Shown here: positions 44,249 to 52,400 of the stretch, in pieces
Numbering within the stretch: the first letter of the stretch is position 1
How the letters are laid out: every line of letters begins with the position of its first letter
Position numbers and translations under genes: made by a program
DNA from: Fulvivirga imtechensis AK7
Lineage (GTDB): Bacteria > Bacteroidota > Bacteroidia > Cytophagales > Cyclobacteriaceae
Length of the DNA stretch: 64,000 bases
NCBI RefSeq assembly: GCF_000331535.1
Contig: NZ_AMZN01000045.1
Location: forward strand, 17,165-81,164
Direction: 5' to 3'
The notes under the pieces: generated by a model
Databases searched by the model: none
Told to the model about the DNA's origin: nothing
What the model saw: only the letters and a program-made list of their open reading frames with translations

Positions 44249-44446
44249 CTTGTAAGAAAACTCTAAGTGGCTTTAAGAAAACGTTAAGGTCAAGCTTGCC
44301 TTCGCATAACCGCATGAGCAGAGTAAGGGCTTGCGCTTTCGCACCGCTAAGGCACACCGGTGTGAAGTCCCAAAGACGGGAGTCCCATACAAGAACATTT
44401 TTTTGGGCAAGCATAATCCAGACATAGACGTTTTTTAGAGACATTA
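44249..44446 (+). mobile_element. Short mobile repeat, copy H
   Basis: The longest of the short copies (about 198 bases). It starts with CTTGTAAGAAAACTCTAAG and ends with GACGTTTTTTAGAGACATT. An inner extension (about 44301-44360) with GCGCTTTCGCACCGCTAAGG is absent from other copies, followed by the usual GAAGTCCCAAAGACGGGAGT. It ends 24 bases before the VOC gene ATG. Flanks TTATTTAA and TTATTAAG are similar but not identical. Confidence 0.75.
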
Positions 44447-44470
44447 TTAAGAATAGTCCCCCGGATAACT

Positions 44471-45220
44471 ATGGCAAAGAATGAAATAAGAGAATTTGCA
44501 ATACCTATGCTTCCCAGTAATTCTATAAAGGATACCACTGAGTTTTACAGGGCTTTGGGTTGTACCATCACTTATCAGCAAAAAGCCCCAAATAATTATA
44601 TTGGGCTCAAAATAAAGGGTATTGAAGTCCATTTTTTTGGGTTGAAGCTCAAACCGGAGTCAAATTTTAGTTCATGCTATCTCAGAGTTGATGATATCGA
44701 AACATTTTACACCAACTGCAGGTCAGGACTGAAAAAACAATATGGTAAAATTCCTCTTAAAGGCATTCCAAGGATAAATCCTTTAAAGGATATTCCTGCG
44801 TATGGTGTACGTCAATTTGTAATTGTTGATCCTTCAGGAAATTATATCAGAATAGGACAACCTATTGTAAAAGAAAACAGCGTGCTATTCGAGGAAAATG
44901 ACGTAAAACCAAAGGAAAGTACCGCCCTGGAGAAAGCATTCGAGTTAGCCTGCAGACTGGCAAACGGCAAAGATGATCTGACAGCAGCGGCTAACCTAAT
45001 AGACAGAATATTGACGACTGACAATGGCACAGAAAAGAGAATGCTTTTCAGGTTAATAGCATTACGGCTGGACATTGCCTACCGTGATGGAAATATGAAT
45101 AAAATACAGGAGTTATTAAAACGAGGAAACTCCCTATTGACGCAAATAAAAGATACATCGACCATTGCAGCGGATGTACAACTATTTAACACATTGTCAT
45201 CAGAGTTAAAACAAATATAA
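44471..45220 (+). CDS. VOC family protein (bleomycin-resistance-like) with C-terminal helical extension
   Basis: A 249-residue protein. The first about 130 residues are a glyoxalase/bleomycin-resistance-type VOC domain (AIPMLPSNSIKDTTEFYRALGC, then IEVHFFGLK, SSCYLRVDDIETFY and FVIVDPSGNYIRIGQ). The remaining 115 residues (about 135-249) are helical, with ALEKAFELACRLANGKDDLTAAANLIDRIL split over positions 145-180; they resemble no family I know. VOC domains of this kind bind antibiotics or other small molecules. The gene is alone between mobile repeats H and I, with its own terminator. Confidence 0.85.
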   Translation: MAKNEIREFAIPMLPSNSIKDTTEFYRALGCTITYQQKAPNNYIGLKIKGIEVHFFGLKLKPESNFSSCYLRVDDIETFYTNCRSGLKKQYGKIPLKGIPRINPLKDIPAYGVRQFVIVDPSGNYIRIGQPIVKENSVLFEENDVKPKESTALEKAFELACRLANGKDDLTAAANLIDRILTTDNGTEKRMLFRLIALRLDIAYRDGNMNKIQELLKRGNSLLTQIKDTSTIAADVQLFNTLSSELKQI

Positions 45221-45300
45221 GTGTTAACCCAGGTTAATTCGGATTGTGTTTTCAGGCAGTCAGAGAGTTACCGTTGCAAGCCGCTTTGAGAAGTACCAAC

Positions 45301-45334
45301 AAAACCCGCTTCAGGCACTTCCGAAGCGGGTTTT
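45301..45334 (+). terminator. Rho-independent terminator of the VOC gene
   Basis: AAAACCCGCTTC (45301-45312) and GAAGCGGGTTTT (45323-45334) are perfect inverted repeats around a 10-base loop, followed by GCCGTTTTT. It lies 80 bases after the VOC stop. The A/T-flanked GC stem is a textbook terminator. Confidence 0.85.
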
Positions 45335-45346
45335 GCCGTTTTTCCT

Positions 45347-45656
45347 GCTAGTGTTGAGTCAAGTGTACTGTGCCATATAAGTTGCAGTTATTTTTGTCCA
45401 GGCAACACAAACAATATAAGCATAGCCGAAGCTACGTAGTTGTAAGAAAACTTCTAAGTGGCTTTAAGAAAAGGTCAAGGTCAAGGCTTGTGAAGTTCCG
45501 AAAAGCGGAGCGTACTGAGGTACGAGAGCATTTTTGGAACGAGCGTAACGCGGAGATTGACGTTTCTTAAAGGCACTACGTAAGTTTTTTTTAAGGCAGC
45601 ATGGGACAAAAAGAACAAAGCTTGGTATGGCTAAGTATGCCTAACTCAACACTAGC
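45347..45656. mobile_element. Palindromic element with nested mobile repeat
   Basis: GCTAGTGTTGAGT (45347-45359) and ACTCAACACTAGC (45644-45656) are perfect 13-base inverted repeats, and the similarity between the two arms continues inwards for roughly 60 bases (for example GTTATTTTTGTCC against GGGACAAAAAGAAC). CTAG is present at both outer ends, as in insertions that duplicate CTAG. Mobile repeat copy I sits in the middle. Without it the element would be about 150 bases. It ends 2 bases before the M49 peptidase stop. Confidence 0.65.
45432..45582 (+). mobile_element. Short mobile repeat, copy I, with 7 bp target duplication
   Basis: The body (45439-45575) lies between direct CTACGTA copies (45432-45438 and 45576-45582). 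It starts with GTTGTAAGAAAACTTCTAAG and ends with TTGACGTTTCTTAAAGGCA. The inner AGTTCCGAAAAGCGGAGCG ... GCATTTTTGGAAC hairpin is near consensus. It is inserted into the older palindromic element at 45347-45656. Confidence 0.85.
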
Positions 45657-45658
45657 TA

Positions 45659-47686
45659 TTATTCCACGGGCAGATTGGAATAATTTTCAGCGTAAAATAG
45701 CATCTGTTCTGTAAAATCCTTAGGGTATTCTACTTTCACATCGGTTATATTCCCCGACTCGTCTGTCACTGGCACCAGCACAGGGTTAATAAACCCTCCA
45801 TAAGGAGCGGTTTTCAGCTTTTCAGCCCTTTGGAGTACTTCCTTATGAAGCTCCTGGTCTACCTGTACGCCATAGTTCTCTATCAGGTTTTTACCCGCTT
45901 CATAATCTCCTTCTGATTTAATTCGCTGTATCTCTTTTAACAACTCTCCGAAAAGTGTCCTCAGCTTTTCATAATCATTGACCACAAAATAGGTTTTTCC
46001 ATCTTTGGTCTTTTTCTCAATCACATTGTCCTCTTTTCCTTTCTCATACGCCCACTGGGCTATCATCTGACGGTTGCGCATATGTGCTTCTTCTATCACC
46101 TCGCCTGGCTGAAGCCTTCTTAGCTGTAGCATTAATCCGTTTTTTATATAGCTGTCATACTCTTCCTTCCCTACTTCCAGGCTGGGGATCAATCCCAGTT
46201 CCACTAACTTTGGATCCATGAGGTAGTATAAGGCTATAAGATCAGCACGGCCTTCTTCCAGGGCTGAGGCATAGCTTTTTAGGGTTTCCTTAGGCGTTCC
46301 CACGCCTTCATTAAGCTTTCCTGAGGCATGTCCAATTACCTCATGCAGTGCAGTGTGCAGCTTGTCACCTAATTCGGAATATTCTTTCGCCCGTTTTATT
46401 TCTTCCTCGCTATATGAAAACTCCTCAAGCATACCAGTACCGGAAGCACCGTCATAGGCAGACACAATATTGCCCAGGCTGACAGATTTCGAACCATGCT
46501 GCGCCCTGATCCAGTCGGAGTTGGGCAGGTTCACTCCAATAGGCGTAGATGGAGAGGCATCACCGGCTTCACCTGCTACATTTACCACTTTGTAGGTAAT
46601 GCCTACTACATTTTCTTTCTTGTTTTCATCCAGAATGGGGGCATTGTCTTCAAACCATTGTGCATTGGCAGAGAGGGTAGCCATTCTTTCCGAGGCTTCA
46701 AAATCCTTGATCTCTATAATAGACTCGTAGGATCCACGGTATCCCATGGGGTCATTATATACTTCTATGAACCCATTAATATAGTCAATATCACCTTCCG
46801 TAGCGTTGACCCAGGCTATGTTGTATTCATCCCATGTTTTGAGATCTCCGGTTTTGTAATATTCGATCAGCAACTCAAGCGCTTTCTTTTGTGGTTCATT
46901 TTCAGCCACAGTAGTAGCCTTTTCGAGCCAGTACGTGATTTTTTCTATGGCTGGGCCATACAGACCGTCAATTTTATAAACCTGCTCTTTGAGCTCACCA
47001 TTTTCTTTGACCATCCTGGAGTTAAGGCCGTACCATACCGGAGTGGGATCTTTGGTATCTACTTTAGTGGCATAGAAAGCATCCACTTCTTCCTCGGTGA
47101 TGTCCGGAGCATAGAAATTAACTGCGGAGCCTTTCAGCAAGCCCTTGGTAGGGTCCAGATTTACTTTTTTGTTATCTGTGTCGGGATTGAACAGCACTTC
47201 AACAACAGACTTGTCAAGTTCTGTAGACGTAGCCGACATCAGCTCATTGAAATATTCCCTGGAAAAGTCAGGCATGATCTTGTTGTTGGAATAGTGGTGG
47301 TGGATACCATTGGAAAACCATATCCTTTTCACATAGGTCATGAAATTTTTCCAGTCATCGGTTTCTTTATCACCGCTATAGTTCTTCACAATATTTTCCA
47401 GGGCATGTCTGATCTTGAGATTATGCCTGTAGTTTTGGTCCCACATGATATCACGACCTGCCAGACCGGCTTGTGTAAGGTAGTAGACCAACGTTTTTTG
47501 TTGTGTTGTTAACTTATCAAAATCAGGGATTTGATAGCGAATGATCTTTAGATCTGCGAATTGTTCAGCCAGGTATTCGAATGATTCTTTTTCCGGAGCC
47601 TCAGACTGTTGTGGTGCAGGTTCGCTACAACTCAGCAGTGCCACTGTAAGCAGGAGTAACCATGCAGTTGGTTTTAGGAGTTTCAT
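45659..47686 (-). CDS. M49 family (dipeptidyl-peptidase III-like) zinc peptidase, lipoprotein
   Basis: A 675-residue peptidase with a lipoprotein signal (LLTVALLSCSEPAP). The M49 zinc motif is HEVIGH near residue 448, one residue longer than the classic HExxH, followed by EEGRADLIALYYL near 477 that supplies the third ligand Glu. The length fits bacterial M49 enzymes, which cut dipeptides from the N-terminus of short peptides. The lipoprotein signal would place it in the periplasm or on the surface. It stands alone; a palindromic mobile element touches its 3' end. Confidence 0.88.
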   Translation of the reverse strand: MKLLKPTAWLLLLTVALLSCSEPAPQQSEAPEKESFEYLAEQFADLKIIRYQIPDFDKLTTQQKTLVYYLTQAGLAGRDIMWDQNYRHNLKIRHALENIVKNYSGDKETDDWKNFMTYVKRIWFSNGIHHHYSNNKIMPDFSREYFNELMSATSTELDKSVVEVLFNPDTDNKKVNLDPTKGLLKGSAVNFYAPDITEEEVDAFYATKVDTKDPTPVWYGLNSRMVKENGELKEQVYKIDGLYGPAIEKITYWLEKATTVAENEPQKKALELLIEYYKTGDLKTWDEYNIAWVNATEGDIDYINGFIEVYNDPMGYRGSYESIIEIKDFEASERMATLSANAQWFEDNAPILDENKKENVVGITYKVVNVAGEAGDASPSTPIGVNLPNSDWIRAQHGSKSVSLGNIVSAYDGASGTGMLEEFSYSEEEIKRAKEYSELGDKLHTALHEVIGHASGKLNEGVGTPKETLKSYASALEEGRADLIALYYLMDPKLVELGLIPSLEVGKEEYDSYIKNGLMLQLRRLQPGEVIEEAHMRNRQMIAQWAYEKGKEDNVIEKKTKDGKTYFVVNDYEKLRTLFGELLKEIQRIKSEGDYEAGKNLIENYGVQVDQELHKEVLQRAEKLKTAPYGGFINPVLVPVTDESGNITDVKVEYPKDFTEQMLFYAENYSNLPVE

Positions 47687-47826
47687 ATTTGTTTAGGTTT
47701 TTTTTAATGAATAATGGCGGACAATATACAAGAGTGAAGGGAATATAGCAAAGATGAGAATCCTTAAGGGGCACGCCCATTACCAATGTTGATAACTTGT
47801 GGAGTTTCTCTTGCGTTTTACTAAGT

Positions 47827-48282
47827 ATGAAAACTAAGACAGAAATACTTATTGAGTTGTGGATAGAGGCCCGGACCAGGTTTACTAATCAGTTGAGTAG
47901 TTTGAGTGAAGCTGATTTAAAAAAGAAGCTGGAAGGTGTGCCCAATAGTGTTGGTTTTTTAATTCGCCATATCGGTGATGTGGAACTGCTTTTTGCCAAA
48001 AATGTATTTGGCGGTAGAGATATCAAGGTACAGGCAAAGACGGTCGTGGCTCAAAAGGATACGGGTGAATGGACCAACCTGCAGGAGTTAAAGGAGTATG
48101 TGACTCACTCTTTTGGGCGGCTCCGGGATATTGTTGAACGACAAACAGATGACGACTGGCAAGTGGTCATCTCAACCCGGGAATTTGGCACCAAAACAAA
48201 AGCTGAAGCTTTTGGCAGAATTATATCTCACACAACCTATCATGCCGGGCAGATGGCCATCGTCAACAAATACGGGAATTAA
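47827..48282 (+). CDS. DinB family protein
   Basis: A 151-residue DinB-type four-helix bundle: ELWIEARTRFTNQLSSLSE in helix 1, SVGFLIRHIGDVELLFAKNVF with the first His, and GRIISHTTYHAGQMAIVNK with the last two His. The three-His metal set is complete. The ATG at 47827 is chosen over a TTG ten codons upstream, because MKTKTEILIELW is the usual type of beginning. The substrate is unknown. It is not related closely to the DinB protein at 23.1-23.7 kb. Confidence 0.87.
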   Translation: MKTKTEILIELWIEARTRFTNQLSSLSEADLKKKLEGVPNSVGFLIRHIGDVELLFAKNVFGGRDIKVQAKTVVAQKDTGEWTNLQELKEYVTHSFGRLRDIVERQTDDDWQVVISTREFGTKTKAEAFGRIISHTTYHAGQMAIVNKYGN

Positions 48283-48347
48283 ACGGGTCTTAAAAATGAA
48301 CTGTGATTCAACGGCTGGTATAGCCGTAGCAGGGCAATACCTGCTAA

Positions 48348-49481
48348 CTACTCCAGCACCAGATTAAATGCTCCTTTCGTTAGAAACTCAGTTCCTTTCC
48401 TAAAGTCTGAGGCATTAAGGATCTCGGTATAGGCATTGTCACTTGTGCCCACCATTACTTCCCTCTTTTCCAACATAAGGGCTTCATCCTGCACGCCTCG
48501 TTTTACCAATACATAATAGTTGTTTTCAACATTTACCACTGCTTCTGCCGGCAGGGACGGGGCTGAATGAACAGATGTCTGGATTTCACCTTCTATGTAC
48601 ATACCCGGAGCAAATGCGTGTATCCGGCTTTCATCCCTAAGATGTCCGTGTATGGCAACAGTTCGCTTTTCAGGATCGACGGATTTTCCGATCAGGTACA
48701 CGGTGGCATCAAACTCCTCATCAGTGTTTTGAATGCGGAATTTGATGGCTTGTCCTTCCCGAATGGCTAACAGATCTTTTTCAAATATATTCAACTCCAG
48801 GTGCAAATGATCTGTGTTGGTAATGGTCACCGCAATGTCAGAAGGAGTGAGGAACATCCCTTTAATGGCATTCACAGACGTAACAAAACCGGAGATAGGT
48901 GAGGTTACGGTGATGGAAGAAAGGATATTATTCCCGCTTACACGGTCGGGCGAAATATTCATCATAACCAGTTTCTTTCTCAGTGACTGATGAGTAGCCA
49001 AAATAACCTCGTAATCCGCCTCAGCTTTCAAAAAACTCTTTTGACTGGTCACTTTGTCGCTGGCCAGTGCCTTTTGGCGTTCATAGTCAGCCTTCAGATA
49101 CTTCAGTTGTCCCTTGGATTCCAGGTACTCACGTTGAATTTGTACATATTCCGGGTTTTCCAGGGTGAACAGCACCTGCCCTTTTTTGACCAACTGCCCC
49201 GGGAGTAGCTTAATTTCCTTGATATAACCACTAAAGTAAGCGCTGACAGAAGCCTTGTTCTCAGGAGGGACGTCAATCATCCCGTTGGCAATAACGGAAC
49301 GATGAAAATTATGCACCGTTAGCGTGTCCAGCGCCATATTTGAGGAGGTGAACTGAGAAGTAGTAACACTAATGATATTTGTATCACCTTCTTCGGGAGT
49401 TACACCAGGCGCTTTATCATTGCATGACCACAAGCTGATGACTCCTATGGCAAGCAGTCTGTTTAACTTAATATTTTTCAT
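48348..49481 (-). CDS. RND efflux periplasmic adaptor subunit (CzcB/CusB type)
   Basis: A 377-residue membrane-fusion protein with a lipoprotein-like signal (ISLWSC). It shows the split lipoyl/barrel-sandwich (YIKEIKLLPGQLVKKGQVLFTL-type region near 85-105 and VTSPISGFVTSVNAIKGMF near 195-215), a helical hairpin between them and a beta-barrel (about 225-300). No Met-rich or His-rich metal domain is visible. It links the inner-membrane pump to the outer-membrane channel. It starts 9 bases after the pump gene, in the same operon. Confidence 0.93.
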   Translation of the reverse strand: MKNIKLNRLLAIGVISLWSCNDKAPGVTPEEGDTNIISVTTSQFTSSNMALDTLTVHNFHRSVIANGMIDVPPENKASVSAYFSGYIKEIKLLPGQLVKKGQVLFTLENPEYVQIQREYLESKGQLKYLKADYERQKALASDKVTSQKSFLKAEADYEVILATHQSLRKKLVMMNISPDRVSGNNILSSITVTSPISGFVTSVNAIKGMFLTPSDIAVTITNTDHLHLELNIFEKDLLAIREGQAIKFRIQNTDEEFDATVYLIGKSVDPEKRTVAIHGHLRDESRIHAFAPGMYIEGEIQTSVHSAPSLPAEAVVNVENNYYVLVKRGVQDEALMLEKREVMVGTSDNAYTEILNASDFRKGTEFLTKGAFNLVLE

Positions 49482-49490
49482 GTCAGTCGA

Positions 49491-52400
49491 TTAATAAAGT
49501 AAATAATTGGCTTCCAGAACGGTTGTATTATACTTTAAAAGATTATCGAGGTAGTTTATCTCTATATCTTTAGCGCTTTCCAATAGCTGGATATATTGCA
49601 AAAAGTCAATCTCACCGTTTTGGAAAGCTTTAGTTGCATTTTGGACCAGCTCTTTGGCCAGATTTATTCCGATGCCATTGTAGTATTCCAGTGCTTTCCC
49701 ATATTTATTCATATCGGATAGTAGCGACTGGTATTTAGCATCTAATTGGATCTTATAATTTTCGGACTCGCTATCCCTGATACTGACCTCTGTGCTTGCT
49801 GCTCTGATTCTGGCTTTATGACCGCCGAAGAACAGCGGTATGGCTACACCTACCTGAAACCCGGAGTACCGCCTGGCGTCAATGCCACTATTGGTCCCCT
49901 GGAAAGCTTCCAGCCTTAAATCTGGCAGGAGTTGCTGTTTCTCCAAAGCAAGGTTGCTTTTCGAAAGTTGCCGTGCTTCCTGGAAATATCTTAACCCAGG
50001 ATGGATAAGTGTATCAATTTCCAAAGTAAGGCGCGACATGGTAGTCTCCGAAATGTAGTATGCCGAGTCCGTCTGCATCCATTGGTGAAGCAGGATATAT
50101 GATTTTCTAATACCTTCCTGCCCTTGTTGAAGTAGCAGCGCCATTTCCCGTTGCTTGGTTTCTGCTGTCAGCTTTTCAAGGTAGTTTGTTTCACCAAGCT
50201 CAAACCTGCGGTTGGCGGCAAATGCAAAATGACTATACAGGCTGTCCAGGTACTGATAGTTGCTGACCAGGCTTTGCCAGTACATCACCTGATAACAGGC
50301 TTTTGATACCTCTTTAGTCACTTGCAGTTCATCCAGCAGGTACTGTTGCTGTGCCATAGCGATCCTGTTTTTTTGCACTTTTTTTCGGGTGTTGTAGACG
50401 GTTGGAAACTGTAGTGACTGGCTAACACCCCAAACCTTTAATGGCAGACCATTTTTGGCAAAGTTGTTCTCATCGTAAGCGTAATAAACCTCTGTCTTGG
50501 CGGGGTCAAATGCTGTGCCCGCCAGTTGTTGATACTGATCTATGCGCTCTGCGGATGCGCGTAGGCCTTTATTGTTTTTTAAAGCGATATGAACGGCCTC
50601 ATTAACAGTGATCGGTTGCGTTTGTGCATAGGAAGTAAAAGGCAATGCTGTCAGTAAAGCGACCACTACTACAGCCGGGTGAAGTTTTCTATTTTCAGGA
50701 AGGTACTCTTTCTTATCAAAAATCGCATAAAGCACCGGTAGCACAATCAAGGTAAGTGCTGTGGCTGTGATGAGCCCACCCACTACAACTGTGGCCAGCG
50801 GACGCTGTACTTCAGCCCCGGCCGAATTTGAAATCGCCATGGGCAGAAAGCCCAGGGCGGCAGCCGAGGCGGTAAGTAAAACAGGACGTAGTCGTTGTCG
50901 TGTACCGGTGATGATCCGCCTGTTGATATCTATTATACCTTGAGCCTTCAACTCCTTAAAATGTTCTATAAGAACTATGCCATTGAGTACGGCTATTCCG
51001 AAAAGCGCTATGAACCCGACACCTGCTGAAATACTGAAAGGCAGGCCCCGCAGGTATAGCAACAACACGCCACCAACCGCTGACAAGGGAATGGCACTGT
51101 AGATCATCAAAGCCTCTTTTACCGAGTCGAAGGCAAAGTACAACAACACAAAGATCAGTACCAGGGCAATCGGGACCGCTATCATCAGCCTGTCACGGGC
51201 AGTACGCAGGTTTTCAAACTGGCCACCGTAGGCTACAGTATATCCGATGGGGAGAGTGATCTCGCGATCGATGATATTGCTGACATCAGTTACCACGGAT
51301 TCAAGATCACGGTTACGTACGTTTACACCAATAACAATCCTACGTTTCGTATTGTCACGGGATATTTTTGCAGGTCCTTTCGTATAGCCGATGGTTGCGA
51401 ATTCACTCAAGGGTAAGTGGCTGCCATCCGGTAATTGTATTGAAGCCCTTTCTATGTTTTTGATATTCTGACGGTGTTGTTGGGCAAATCGGGCGACCAG
51501 GTCGAATTGCTTTTCTCCTTCAAATACTGTTCCGGCTGGTACACCAGCAAAACCCATGGTGATTACCCTGTTGAGATCTTTGATGTTGAGTCCGTATTTT
51601 GCGATCTTCTGACGGTCGTACTGCACGGACATCTGGGGCAGGCCCGCCACTTTTTCCACGGTGATGTCCGCTGCGCCTTCTACGTGTTGAATAGCTTTTT
51701 GGACCTCCAAAGCTTTCTTGTACAGCACATCAAGATCCTCGCCAAATATCTTGATGGCAAGATCCGCCCGTACACCGGTAATGAGTTCATTGAAGCGCAT
51801 TTCAATAGGCTGGGTAAACTCATAATCAATACCCGGGATCTCTGATAAAGCTTCCTTAAACTGGTCCGCCAGCTCATCTTTGCTGTTAGCAGATACCCAT
51901 TCACTTCGCGGTTTCAACTTAATGATCACGTCACTCTCTTCCATTGACATCGGATCCGTAGGCACTTCAGCCGCTCCGATTCGACTTACCACCTGATCTA
52001 CTTCCGGAAAAGTTTTGAGGATCTTTTCCATACGAGTGGTCATTTCGATGGTTTTGCTCAATGAGGTGCCTGTTTTTAAGACAGGTTGGATCACAAAGTC
52101 GCCTTCATCAAGGGTAGGAACAAATTCGCCACCCATTTTGGAAAATATCAGCGCCACAACGATTAACAGGCTGATGGCGAGACTTAGTACCATCCCCTTT
52201 TTACGTAATGCCCAGGTAATGGCAGGCTCATATTTCCTTTCCAGGAATGAAATGAGCAGAGAGGAAACAGTTTTTCTCTCAGGATCCGAAGGCTTAATAA
52301 AAAGAGAGGCCATTACCGGGACATAGGTAAAACACAAGATCATAGCGCCGGTAAGAGCGAAAGTGAAAACCAGCGCCATAGGCTTGAACATTTTTCCTTC

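Noticed and set aside
12323..45220. Integron-type cassette array with attC sites
   Set aside because: The palindromic repeats between genes lack the GTTRRRY/RYYYAAC core sites, no integrase gene is present, and several copies have target duplications typical of transposition.
46496..47512. Long plus-strand open frame of 338 codons
   Set aside because: It is the antisense shadow of the M49 peptidase gene, which has clear motifs and a signal sequence.
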